Positions 22,031 through 33,616 of a stretch of DNA of 64,000 nt are shown here, piece after piece. Each line of letters starts with the position of its first letter. Within the stretch, counting starts at the first letter, position 1. The notes below the pieces were generated by a model, which worked only from the letters and a program-made list of their open reading frames with translations, was not told where the DNA came from and did no database searches. A program made the translations under genes and the position numbers. This stretch comes from Pyrus communis (taxonomy: Eukaryota > Streptophyta > Magnoliopsida > Rosales > Rosaceae): positions 8,029,751 through 8,093,750 of the forward strand of contig NC_084810.1 of the NCBI RefSeq assembly GCF_963583255.1, given 5' to 3'.

Positions 22031-23847
22031 TATTATATCCATTTAACAATTAAATGGCGGAAGCATATTTATATGCATTAAAAAAAATAAAAAAATAAAA
22101 AATAAATAAAAAAAACCTTAAACCGTGGAATTCAAAGTCTAGTAGTGGAGGTGAATCAAGACTCAACTCAAAAAACAAAGTGAGTTGAGAAACTTTATAC
22201 CTTTAAATCACCTATTTTCTTAACAAAGGTTAATCACCCATCAGAGGATCTTCTTTCTTTTGTCCCCTTGCTCCATGGATATGGAAAGATGAACTTTACT
22301 TTTGGCTCCATGACTTCTTGGATTAGGATGGATGAAAGGATTCTCCAAAAGCCACCAAGGGAGGAGGCGTCTAAGTTTCGATACCAAGGAAGGAATGAGG
22401 AAGGAGATGAGTGCTATGAGAGGAATAGTTACTAGCTATTTCCTCCCATATGGCCGGCCTCTCTAAGGAATGAGAGAGTTTGTGTTTCTCCCTCTTTGCC
22501 TCATAGAAAACCTAATGAGGTAAGGGTTATAAAGTTGCCTTTATACCTCATTCTAAGTGAGTGGCAAACTTGTAATAAATCCACCAACACACTCCCTCTA
22601 CACTAGGCTGGTTTTGAGGATAATTTTGGGTCAATTCCCATTTACTTTTAGTTGTCATACAACTCAAAATCGTTAGGCCTTGTGGACCAAAACTATTTTC
22701 AGCCCCGAAACCTGAAACTAACATAAAAGCTAATACGAACCTTTCGTGTGATTAATTAACATATTAATTAATCCTTGCCATATACAATTAAACTATTTAA
22801 TTGTCCTTACTCATCTTTGTTATATCTGTTAATCATTACATTACACGGTGTGTGATCCATTAGCTTCCTTTTATTGAGAGTGGGAGATTAGAACTCTTAC
22901 TAATTGATTGTGAATTGAAACTCATTTTCAATCCTCCCTTTAGTGATTATTCATCTTTAGGGCATCCGCAAACCATGAGTGACACCTAGTAGTATGTCAT
23001 GGCTACCCAAGCTAATCAGAAGAGATTGGAGAACCTAATCAGTTTGAGATTACAATGCAATACAATATTTCTCTAAATCAATACTCTTGATCACATTGTT
23101 TGAATGATAGTTTATTCATGTCCACTATCCAATGTGATTCTCTTATCTATATGATTGCCTTGTGATTTGGAATGATTTCCTATATCTCATTCATACCCTG
23201 GCAAGATATTCTTAATCATATCATTGAGTATTCTCCCTCAACGGTTTGAAGGTTAAAGATCCCTTGTTGTGCACATTCACATGGCTTCGTGATTAAGTAG
23301 CTTAGCCCCAGCTATGTCGTGAACACTATTAAATGAAACATTTAACAGAGTCAAAGACTAAGGACCTAACCACAAGATAACTATGATGTCTCAAGTCAAA
23401 TGATTACTTTGCATTATCCCAACCATGAGTTCTCATGTGACATGCGTATGAGAACTGCTTGTTGATCGCGTTTAGTGGACTCTCTCTCTCTCTCTCTATT
23501 GAGCACCTACATACTTATCTTGGTATCATTCACCAATGACTCGAGACTAGTTACTCTCATGTGAGAGAAAACATAGTATGTACTGATCTATCCGGATTGT
23601 CAATACAATCATATGATCTTGAACATTTAGGATATGTGTACGAAAAAGAATGGTCTCATGAATCTAACTTCTTTAGATCACATTCTCCTAATTACACATT
23701 CCTTGGACTTATCGTTTAAGCGTATAACATTTAATGAGACAGCTTTAAACAATAATAGTTGCCCCTTACATTAAACCAGCTTAGTTTAACTTGTGAAATG
23801 TCCGTAAAGTATCATCTTATGATTGGCTTTAGGGCACATTTCCAACA
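22030..23847 (-). repeat. LTR-like segment, left end unresolved
   Basis: On the minus strand it starts at 23847 as TGTTGGAAATGTGCCCTAAA, a typical LTR start that I recall as common in apple-like genomes (unverified). It continues as non-coding DNA down to an A-rich tract near 22080-22120. A (CT)n microsatellite lies at 23481-23498. I found no primer site, opposite terminus or target duplication, so it may be a truncated or solo LTR. Confidence 0.45.
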
Positions 23848-23995
23848 GCAGTTTAAGTTATTTTCATTTACAGCACAAAAACTAAATTCAATTTGTTATT
23901 CCCATTGTTTAGTTAGGGTTCTTTCAAAGCTAGTCATGTATAGAGGTTTAATCAGTCTATATGATTCGACATCATTACTATGTCATTATACTAAT
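23848..23995. other. Short spacer between two LTRs
   Basis: About 145 bp of unassigned DNA. Its last five bases, CTAAT, are the left target duplication of the next element. Confidence 0.4.
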
Positions 23996-25477
23996 TGATG
24001 TGTATTTAAATTAACCTAAATAATAGATTAATTTAAACCAAATTAAACTCACAAGCGCACGAATCAATAGTAGTAATATATGCAAATACGAGGTCGATCC
24101 CATAGGGATTGCTTTAACACCAATTTAACCGATTAATCACGCTAGACTTAATTAAACAAACAAAGGTTATATTGAATTGAATAATTGATTAAAGCTATAA
24201 TTAACAAGAAAAATAAAAGACAATTAACTAAATCAAACAACGACACGAGAAAACCTAAGGTTATGAATCCACCAATAACAATCCTATTTACTTTTCCTAG
24301 AGCCAATTACTATCCAATTACCATGCCAATGTTAAAGGTTGTTCTTTCTAAGGTATGAATTAATCCGTGGTTAGGCATCAACTCTTATATCTCTATATGA
24401 TAACTATATCCTATTGGTTAGGCATACAATTAAACACATAAAAACCCATTAAGTATAGAAGAATCATGTCAACCAAGTAGGACTAGCTTGATATTGGTCA
24501 TCCTCACTAGTTTGTCTACTCTTCTTAATCTTAGCTCCAATAAACCTAATTGATATTGGTCATCCTCATAGATTTAGCTAAATATCTAGATGTAAAATTC
24601 CTAAAGGTGATCAATCATTAGAAACTCGAACCTAGAATAAAATACCCACAAAGATTAAGAATCTAACATGGCATATAATCGGATAATAACTAACAAAGTA
24701 CTTCTCAAATATTCATGTCATGGCTTCATCTTAAACCTTAGAAAATAACTTAGTTATACATAGAAATAAAAATAAAAGAAAGATAGAACCTGGAATCCAT
24801 GGCGAAGCACGTCCCTAAGCTCTTCTTTACAAATTGTGGAGATGGTGAATGGTAGTATGCTGCGGTGGTGGATGGATGGATGGATGGATGGATGGTTTCT
24901 TAGGGACCTTATTTATACTAGAAAACCCCCCAAAAGGTCTGGGAGAAAGTCTCCTAAAATAAAATAAACTCCTAAACAATTAATGACACAAACTAGCAAA
25001 GAATCCTTTTTGACTTGGGAAACACGTCATCTGTGTTGCACGCCAGTTTTGGGGTCTATTTATCTTCTGGAAAATTCTGTAAAAATATGGAAAATGTAGC
25101 TTTATTTCTTATCTTTCCATGCATATATTGCATGCCACTAGGAAAAATCGGGAAAGCCTTCAAATCTCTATTCTCTCACAGCTGCGCAACTCTGACAGGA
25201 AAACAACTTCTGCGGAATTGATTTGTAAAACTGGAATGAATGGCTCCATGGAAAATTATGAAATTTGGGTACAACAATCATCAACCTCTTAGCTTCCTTC
25301 TCCAATTGACCTTGCATCAAAACTCCTCTGGAAAGTCGAATTATCACCAAAAACGTCCTGCATGCACAGATTGGCTGAAACTGAGAAAAGAAAAGTAGTA
25401 AGGCTCTTTTAAGATCAATTCCTTAACAAAACTTAGGGATAATTAATATGAAAATATGATAAATAATGCACCTATCA
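23996..25477 (-). mobile_element. Solo LTR, 1.5 kb
   Basis: Perfect 5-bp direct repeats CTAAT lie at 23991-23995 and 25478-25482. On the minus strand the element starts TGATAGGTGCATTATTTATC and ends AATACACATCA, giving TG...CA termini with no coding capacity between. It contains a short motif, GAGGTCGATCCCATAGGGAT (about 24090), seen in other plant LTR elements, and a (GGAT)n run at 24870-24895. I infer a gypsy-type parent from the terminus style only. Confidence 0.75.
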
Positions 25478-25574
25478 CTAATCATATTTTTGCACTGGAA
25501 AGAAACACAATAAAATTCCAAGTAAATCTTGCTCAGTACTGTAAAAAAAAGAATAAGTACAGTCCTACATAATA

Positions 25575-26795
25575 GTCTGCAGAGGTCCCTGTTATCCTAT
25601 TTTGGCGGACCATGAATCCTTTTGACTATCTCTTTAATCATTTCCTCAAAAGGCAATTCAGGTAGCCTTAGGGATACGGCTTCTGCCTTACGCTGTTCCT
25701 CTATGGAGAGTTGCTTAAAACTACTAGCAAGTACATTTTCTATGCCTTCAGGAAAGGCTACAAATGGTTCAATTTCTACCTTGATGCTACCAGGTCATTG
25801 GGAGTTGATAACCCATTTGATGGTGGTGGAGGAGTTGATGGACCAGAAGATGATGAACCAGGAACCTCTGGAACTCCATCTCTTCGGACCATAGGGAGAC
25901 CCATAGCCACGTCGTTCTGTGGCGAGAAAGGAACGTTGTTGAGAGTATTAATCCTGCATAAGAGAAAAGATGGATCTTGCATTTGCTTTTTAAGTAATTT
26001 GGCTACCCCCATATTGCCAATTGATTTTCTGGCAAAACCTCGCTTCAGTAGTGTCCAGACTTATGCACGACACCTCTCAAGAACGGATGAGAGATATCGC
26101 TCCTAGTCATCACTAGATACCTAGCATCGCATTCGGCATCAACGAAGCCACATATTATGGATCCCGTCCTAATATCAGTTGTATGCAAAGATTGACGGGG
26201 CAACTGGTTTTTGCCCGTTCTTTCAAAACCAGGAGGGGATGGAGGAATTCTTGTATCATCCTCACCAGTCTCGAGCTTTTGGATTTGTTTTCTTGATTCA
26301 GCTTCAGGCTACGACAAGAGAAGGGATAAAGAGTTCAAATGAAAAATTATAACAAACATAACTAAAATAAATTACATGCATGTCAAAGGAACTGCGTACA
26401 ACTAATATCAGAGCGGGATCAGTTTTAATGTGGCTTCGTCGATGCCGAATTTGATGCCAAATATCTTGTGATGACTAGGGGCGGTACCTCTCATCCATTC
26501 TTGAGAGGTGTCGGGTACAAATCTGGACACTACGTGTTCCTTTCTCGCCAGAGAAAGACATGGCTTTGGGCCGCCCTATGGTCGGAAGAGATGGACTTCT
26601 AGATGTTCTTGGTTCATAATCTTCTGGTCCATCAACTCCTCCACCACCATCAAATGGGTTACCAACTTCCAATCACCTGGTAGCAGCAAAGGTAAAAAAT
26701 GAATTTGTGGCCGTTCCTAAATTGTCTTCGCAGATATGATTAATAATAGTCAAAAGGATTCATGGTCCTTGAAACTAGGATAACAAGAAGGGGGG
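25575..26795. repeat. Large imperfect inverted duplication
   Basis: 25575-26178 and the reverse complement of 26404-26795 are copies of one sequence, separated by about 225 bp. Matching marks include GGACCATGAATCCTTTTGAC at the outer ends and CGAAGCCACAT at the inner ends. In between, both arms can be translated as a matching NPFDGGGGVDGPED segment and a matching RHLSR.DERYR segment, on opposite strands. The left arm is longer by two blocks, roughly 100 bp near 25640-25770 and about 100 bp near 25940-26040. The translated segments match no family I recognise. A transcript through it could fold into long double-stranded RNA. Confidence 0.75.
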
Positions 26796-26914
26796 TTTTG
26801 AACATTAGTCCTTGTAAAAGATTAAAATTTAAAAAAAAATCTGGTGCTAGATTACATATTCAATTTAATCCCTTGAAGTGTACTTTTATCAAAATTTACA
26901 TTCAATTTTTGTTA
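26796..26914. other. Short AT-rich spacer
   Basis: No feature was seen between the inverted duplication and the target duplication of solo LTR 2. Confidence 0.4.
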
Positions 26915-26919
26915 TTTAA

Positions 26920-29116
26920 TGACACACCCCAACCGAGATCAGGGCGTGCTGGCCGTCACACGAAGGTGACGTAACCATGTGCACGTGCGGAAGCTAATAA
27001 GATAGTAGTATAAAAGTACGAATAATTAAAAACTAGCATACAAAGTACTAAAACAAGTGCTAGCGTAAGTGAGATACAAATTCAGAGCAAGACTACAGCA
27101 GTTCAAAAGAAAAGTTGCGACATAAGTACACCCGAAGGTGACCCTACGCTGGTGAGTGTCTGTCAGAAAAGCCGGAAGAACCCTCTGGGAGACCACCGAA
27201 ACTGCTAAGCAACTAGAACCTGGAGGGGCGCAAAACAAAAGCGTGAGTGGGCAAAAACAAAGCTCTTTGAAAACCATTTAGCAAAATACATTCTAACCCC
27301 TCGCCGTAAAACCTGTATACTTCCCAGAAAATAAACATATACGTATGTATAAATATGCCAAACATGCTCAAGGGTATATCAATCATGCTCAAAAATGTGC
27401 CATGTCAAAGTCTCATAATGAAATGCAAGTGCTCAGGTATAAATCACATCAATAACATAACATCTGGCAGCTGGAGTCACCTAACGTGACCTGTACGGCT
27501 GCATATAGAGCTCAAATCTCAACTCAATAATTGAACCTGCCCACGAGTCGGAACCACCTAAAGTGGTCTGTACGACAGGCCTGGGTGTAATACATATGTA
27601 CGCTCTAATGCTACGATCACGTGAAGACTGTGCGAATAATCGCGGGTCACCTACGAGTCGGAACCACCTAAAGTGGTCTGTATGACAGGACTGTGCACCT
27701 AACTTGGATCCAAGCTGAGCGTGTAGTGCGGGAGGTGAGCATCACGTGAAGGACTGTGCCCTACTCTGGGCGGGAGCACTAACACCGGGGGTGCAGGTTA
27801 TGAGCTCTCTAAGCATCTCAAACCACTACTGAAATGTAAACATGTATACCACTTACCTGGCACTTACCTGTGCGTCCACAGCACCAAATATGCATATGTA
27901 CATGTGTACCACTACTAATGTATGCAATGATGCATAAACGATAATAATATGGTGCATGGCATAAAACACTTAACCCTTTTTAAACAATTTCTGGGAAAAT
28001 AATGTATATAGGTATATACGGAAAACAAAAGCCCACTCACTGGTAAGTGGAAGGGTCGTAGCCCCCCTGCCTCGAGTGCGAACGCTCGTCCTCAGGGTAC
28101 GTGTCACCTATATGCGAAAAAACTATAAAAACGTTAACTTTAAAGCACATAACCTAACTTTCGTAATAACTTCTCATACATTGCTTAAATGGACAAATGA
28201 ATATACCAACGTGCTCTACACAACCTCAGGATCACAACCATATTTTTAGAAAAAATTTCCTCCGCCGCACGCGCCCCCACACGCCGGCCAAGGCACGGCC
28301 ACACGCGCAGGCACGTGCGGCGCACACGGACGGCGTCAACTGACGCCGTGAGGAATATTCCGTTAGTTCTAACGGATTCCGTCAACGGCGTCAGGAATAT
28401 TCCGTCAGATTTGACGGAATATTCTGTCTTCTTCTCCGACGAGCCTCCGGCGCCGGAAAACTGGGAAATTTTCTAACTTCGTTTTCTCACTCGTTTCTCA
28501 ACCGTTTTCCATGATTCAAACGCCAAAATGAAGCTTAGACCTAGGAGAATCACGATAGACTACTTTAAAGCCTAAAAATCACGGAATCATACCTGTCACC
28601 AAACTCAAAAACCGGCCAAGTTAGAACAGGGCGATCCCGACATCCAAATTCGTCCAACGAAGCACTCCTAGGATCCTTGGGACACCACCAAGCTATATAT
28701 GAACTTCAAAATCCCAAAAACGTGGTAAAATAAATTTGCATGAACAGTACTCAAATCGGAGCTTAAGAAATCGACGTGAAAACAACTGGTTTCTCACCTG
28801 AAAATGATACGGCTGCACTCCCACGAGCTTCACGAGCTCGAATATGGCCTTAGTTTCTTCGATCTGTGGTGATTTGGTATAGTTATGTGTGTGTCCGTAC
28901 GTTGAAGGAAGAAGAAGAAGAAGAATAGAGGACTCGGGGGAGAGAGAGAGAGACAGGGAAAATGACAGAGGGAGAGGGAGAGTGAGACAGTGTGTGTGTG
29001 TGTGGCCCTACGCTTGCCAACACCACACAAAACAACCAAAAACATGACGAAACAAACTAGGGGCAAATTTGTAATTTCACACACACGTTTTGATATTTCC
29101 GGGACGGGATGTCACA
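26920..29116 (+). mobile_element. Solo LTR, 2.2 kb, copy 2 of the long-LTR family
   Basis: It starts TGACACACCCCAACC and ends GGGATGTCACA, flanked by TTTAA at 26915-26919 and 29117-29121. It shares its start, the GGAGGGGCG.AAAACA segment (about 27220), the hairpin block (27470-27790) and the CGTC-rich, ACGGAATATTC segment (about 28330-28430) with solo LTR 1. It has no coding capacity. Near its right end are (GAA)n, (GA)n and (TG)n runs at 28905-29005. The recovered target duplication and TG...CA ends indicate loss of the internal part by LTR-LTR recombination. Confidence 0.75.
27476..27677 (+). other. Three small hairpin motifs within solo LTR 2
   Basis: The motifs are at 27476-27490 (GTCACCTAACGTGAC), 27553-27567 and 27663-27677 (both ACCACCTAAAGTGGT). 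All have a 5-bp perfect stem and a five-base CTAA. loop. They are followed by (C/T)CTGTA(C/T)G, as in copy 1. Confidence 0.65.
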
Positions 29117-29264
29117 TTTAATGTGTATTTTTATTTAATCTCTCCACATTAAATTTTAATTTTATTAATATGCACATATTTAGTTTTTTAATTATAAATG
29201 AATGTAAATGAGAAAATATTAAAAGAATTTGTGATACAAAAATATATAAATACGTAAATGTACA

Positions 29265-29640
29265 TAAATGATTGTGCCGAAATATATAATTGACTTTTTT
29301 GAACCGAAATATTTGTAGCTACATGATTGTACCGAAATATATTATAATGAACCTAAATGTATTATATTGAATTAATGTACCTAAATGTCAATACCGAAAT
29401 GTATGTACCAAAATGTACGTACCTAAATATCAATACCAAAATGTACGTACCTAAATGTCAATACCGAAATGTACGTACCTAAATGTATGTACCGAAATAT
29501 AATATATTGAATTAATGTACCTAAAAGTCAATACTCAAATGTGTGTACCAAAATGTACGTAATGAAATGCATTATATTGAATCAATGTAATTATATGTTT
29601 ATACCGATGGATATACCGAAATATTCAAATGTCTTAATGT
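29265..29640. repeat. Degenerate tandem array (ACCGAAATGTACGTACCTAAATGT)
   Basis: Alternating words ACCTAAATGT(CAAT) and ACCGAAATGTACGT recur with a period of about 24 bp and a longer-range repetition around ATTATATTGAAT. The best preserved part is 29380-29510. It starts about 150 bp after solo LTR 2. Confidence 0.65.
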
Positions 29641-29986
29641 ACCTAAATGAAGAACATAAAAAATTGAAATCGGAATATATATTATAAAAAAAATTAGTTC
29701 CTTAAATGTAGACATTAAAATATATTATGATGGATGAAATAAAAATTAAATTTAAATGTAATTAATACATTAAAATAAAAATAAAAAGATAAATAAAACA
29801 TCAAAATATAACTAATAAATGATATGATTAAATGTACTAGAGACTAAAATTGGATTTTAATCTTACACAAGATTATAGTCTAAAACTCATCTTTTTTAAG
29901 GATTAAAATGAAGTTTTCTATAACAAGAACCTATTCAGACAATTATGCAGGAGCATTGTACTTTTGTTGGTTACAGTATTGAGGAA
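29641..29986. other. AT-rich intergenic DNA
   Basis: No gene or named repeat was seen. Confidence 0.4.
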
Positions 29987-30838
29987 GATTTATTTTATCC
30001 ATTTATATGCAGTTTGTTTGCCAATTTTAATTCTGGTGATTTAAATGTATCGTTGAAGTTCCAAGATTAGTCTTTTTATGTATTATTGATAACGCGCAAA
30101 GGTGGATGGACAATCCAAAACACTCCCAACTTTTCTGCCCAAAGCATGGCATTTTATGATTTTGTTTCGTAGGCAATTATATAATGTCCATATGATATCA
30201 AATTCTACATGAGTGGGAAGAAAAAAGTTTCGGAATAAATTTAATAGTTTTCTCCCTACCATTTAAAATGTTCATGTAAATTAACTAAATCATTACATTT
30301 GAATGATAGGATCATTACACCAAATTTATCTAAACTTATAGGGGGAGTGATTCAAATTTATCTAAACCTAATCATTACATTTAAATGATAAACACACAGC
30401 TCTAACCAGCTTGACTAAACTCACGTTTGCTCTTTGATTTTCCTTTAATTTACCACTATTTTCATGTTTCAATTTTTTAGATGAAATGCGGTAGGAAAAT
30501 TTTATATGGTTGATTGATCAATTTAATCACAACAACTTGCTCATTTGCATAAATCATCAGTGAAACAACATGCTTCTCACATACACTTTGATATCATATG
30601 GACCCGAAAACAAGTTGTTGTGATTAAATTGATCAATCAACCTCCTCCCTTCTTTGCATAAGAAGGGAGGAGGTGGAAATGAGCTCATTTGCTCATTTTG
30701 TTCCTAGTCTTTCCACCTCCTCCCTTCTTCTCTCGAAACACAAAACCCGAAAACAATTGTATCAAAATTAATCACCATTAAAACAAATAAAATAAAAACT
30801 CTCACTCATAAAAAATTGAAAATGACAACTATTTACAT
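29987..30838 (+). repeat. Duplicated host segment, copy A
   Basis: This segment and 44967-45640 are diverged direct copies. They share, among others, TTAATTCTGGTGATTTAAAT, GAAGTTCCAAGATTAGTCTT, AACCAGCTTGACTAAAC, TTTCATGTTTCAATTTTTTA and CTTTCCACCTCCTCCCTTCT in the same order. Copy A has extra sequence at about 30590-30690, where part of it is inverted on itself. No coding potential was seen. Confidence 0.75.
30508..30674. repeat. Fold-back rearrangement with two perfect palindromes
   Basis: 30508-30538 is the exact reverse complement of 30612-30642 (31 bp). Directly after it, 30640-30653 is the exact reverse complement of 30661-30674 (14 bp, 7-nt loop) and contains the CCTCCTCCCTTCT word. 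The sister copy at 45 kb has only one version of each. Confidence 0.9.
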
Positions 30839-33377
30839 AAATTGACAATGACAACTATTTGTTCCTAGCAATGAGCTATCAAGCGAAGATGAATGCTGTG
30901 AGTTATCTGGTGCAGTCAGCTCATTACTTTCAAAGTTTTCAACATTGTTTCCATGTGAATGATCACCACTTGTCTCCAAGACATTACCACTTACTTCCAT
31001 TTCATTCACATTATTATTTTTTTGTAAATGATCACCACTTATTTCCAAGACATCACCACTTAAATCCAAAACATTCACACTATCTGTCTTCGGAATAGTA
31101 TAATCAAGAGTTTGAACTTCTGTTTGATTCTCCCCCTGAAGTGAAGACGCGGGATTGGCAAAGTACATATTGTTCTCATGAAAGGCAACATCCATAGTGA
31201 CAAACAACTTTTTCGTCGGATGGTGATAACATTGATATCTTTTTTTATTTGAGGCATACCCCACAAACACACACCGTAAGGCCCGAGGTTCAAGCTTACT
31301 CCTCTGCTGTTTATGGAGATGAACAAAGGCCACACAGCCAAACACATGAGGTGGAAGATTAGGGATTGCAAGAGCATTAACATGTGAAGAGAGAGCCTGA
31401 AGTGGTGTTTGAAAATCAATGGATCGGGATGGAACACAATTAATGAGATACGCAGTTGAGGTGAGGGCTTCTTCCTAATAAGATAACAGGAGATGAGCCT
31501 CGAGCAAAGAAGCACGAACTACCTCCAAAAGCTGACGATTCTTGCATTCTGCAACCCTATTTTATTGTGGAGTACATAGGCATGTGGTTTGATGAACAAT
31601 GCCATGATGATCAAGAAAGACATGAAGGTCAAAGTTAACATATTCACCGTCATTATCACTCATGAGAACCTGTATGTGTGACAATTGTACTTGTACCATT
31701 TTATAAAACTGCTAAAACAAAGAAGGAACTTCACTTTTGGACTTCATTAAACAAACACAAGTCATACGTGTTCAATCATCAATAAAAGTAACGAACCAAT
31801 GAGCACCACCAAACGTAGCAGTTTTAGATGGCCCCTAAACATCAGAATGAATTATCATAAATTGAACTGAACTTTTATTCATACAGGACGGAAATGAAGT
31901 ACGATGACTTTTAGCCATTTCACAAACACAATATTTAAAGCTAGAAACGTCATGCTTAACAAATAGGCTAGGAAACAACCTTCATAAATAGCCAAAAGAA
32001 GCATGTCCAAGCCGACGATGCCACAACCAAACCTTTGAAGCTTTATCCTTCTCCCCATTAGATCCTTCCACAGCAAGAGCTTAAGTCAAATTTTGAGAAC
32101 TGTTCGATGTCAACTCCAAGTAGTAGAGCTTTCCCCTCTTAATACCATAATCAATCGTCTTGCGAGTCCGAATGTCCTTAAAAACACAAAAGGAAAGCCA
32201 AAAAATAACAAGGCAATGTAGGGCGACAATTGTTTGAGCAACAAATAATAAATTATAGTCAAGGGAAGTAACAACAAGTACGAAGTCAAGATTCAGGGTA
32301 TCAGAGAAGGAGACATTGTTGTCCCTAATAATGGGGACAACATTACCATTGCAACACTAACTATAGTATTGGTGGATGGTTTTAAGGTTTGTACCTGTCT
32401 AGAATCACAAGTCATATGTTAAGTAGCATCAAAATCAATTATCCATGTACTATTCACAACAGATGCAGAAACTTTTAAAGCCTTACCATCATTACCGGTA
32501 TGGTCAGAATCAACCTTAGCTTCGACAACCAATGCACACAACTTGAACCGGTCACGATTGGTCCACAAGTTTGGCCTACCATTGCTCTGGGTGCAATGTG
32601 AGTAACTGATTAATAAAGCCTAAGCCCAAGTAAACCACGCCCAAGCTCGGCTGCAATCAGGATGGCCGAAGAAGGAAAAAAAAATGCCTAATAACCAGCC
32701 AATTCTTTTCTCTCCTATGGACTTTTGATTCCCCTTTTCTTTTCTTTTTTTCTTTTTCCTTTTTCCTTTTGTTTCTTTCCTCTTTTTTTTTTTTTTTTTT
32801 TTTTCGCTTTTTTTCTTCTTCCTTTCTTCAAACAGCAGCAGTGGTGTAGGTGATTCAAGCCTTCACACAGAGAAGACAACAAGGACAATAGCAGCAATGT
32901 TCAAAGCGAGTTATAGCAGCGGTGATGCTGGGTTCTTCGCGGCTGACAGAAGTCAGTCAGGCAAGATGGTTTAATGCGGGTACGGATCAAATCTCAGGGT
33001 TGCAATCAGGTAAGTCGAATATGGCGTAGGAACGACAAATTCGTATTAAGTTCAGGGATTCTGGGCACGATGGAAGCAGTTGCGGTGGGGTCTTGGTCTG
33101 ATGCGAAATAAGGTTGAGCTGCAGTGATACAAAGCAGCAGGTTTGGTTCGTCACACAACGGAGTGAATCGATTCAGTAGATGCGAGTCAGCAATGACGGC
33201 GTCGTTCGCTGTTTGTTTCAAATTCAGAGAGGGTAGCAATGACAACAATCACTCGCTGATCGAGCGATAGCAATGACGATAATCGCTCGCTAATCAAGGA
33301 AGGCGAACCAAACACGGCTGAGCCGTGACAATGCTATCCAGCTAGGTTTTTTTTTTTTTTTCCCGACCTGGCTCTGA
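30833..33377 (-). pseudogene. Truncated Ty1/copia internal region
   Basis: Reading down the minus strand, the region has a primer-binding site TGGCATCAGAGCCAGG (about 33363-33378), one base off the initiator-Met tRNA complement. A leader with a pyrimidine tract (32740-32800) follows. The protease site lies near 32430; the expected D-S-G triad reads as D-F-D and a stop follows, so it is dead. GAG-pre-integrase and integrase pieces run from about 32090 to 31350. The integrase C-terminal domain and linker are at 31345-30833 (FGCVAFVHLHKQQRSKLEP). Gag, reverse transcriptase and the 3' LTR are missing. The left break falls at the edge of duplicated copy A, next to a repeated ATGACAACTATTT word. 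Confidence 0.8.
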
Positions 33378-33385
33378 TGCCAAGA

Positions 33386-33545
33386 TGAGAATTCTTTGAA
33401 TTGTGATATATTCCTCTGAATAAGAGGTATTTAAAGGTGTACAACCCTAACATAAATGGAAAGAGAACTAATTACAAGTGATTACATGAGAATACACGGG
33501 ATTACATATCAATTAGGAATCCTACCTAAAATACAAAAGTCAACA
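33386..33545 (-). repeat. 5' LTR of the truncated copia
   Basis: The 160-bp LTR begins TGTTGACTTTTG at 33545 and ends ATTCTCA at 33386 on the minus strand, next to the primer-binding site. No partner LTR is left in the window. Confidence 0.65.
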
Positions 33546-33616
33546 GTATCAATCCTCTTAACTACCTCAGTAACCAATTTTTCAAAAGGTATATTTGGGA
33601 GTCTCGGTGATTTGGC

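Noticed and set aside
25711..26106. 131-residue frame that could be a small gene
   Set aside because: The same peptide segments occur on the opposite strand in an inverted copy with indels. I treat it as part of a repeat, though the segment is kept as a finding.
30833..31515. Two overlapping frames (170 and 146 residues) as separate genes
   Set aside because: They are frame-shifted parts of one copia integrase region, with FGCVAFVHLHK marking the C-terminal domain.
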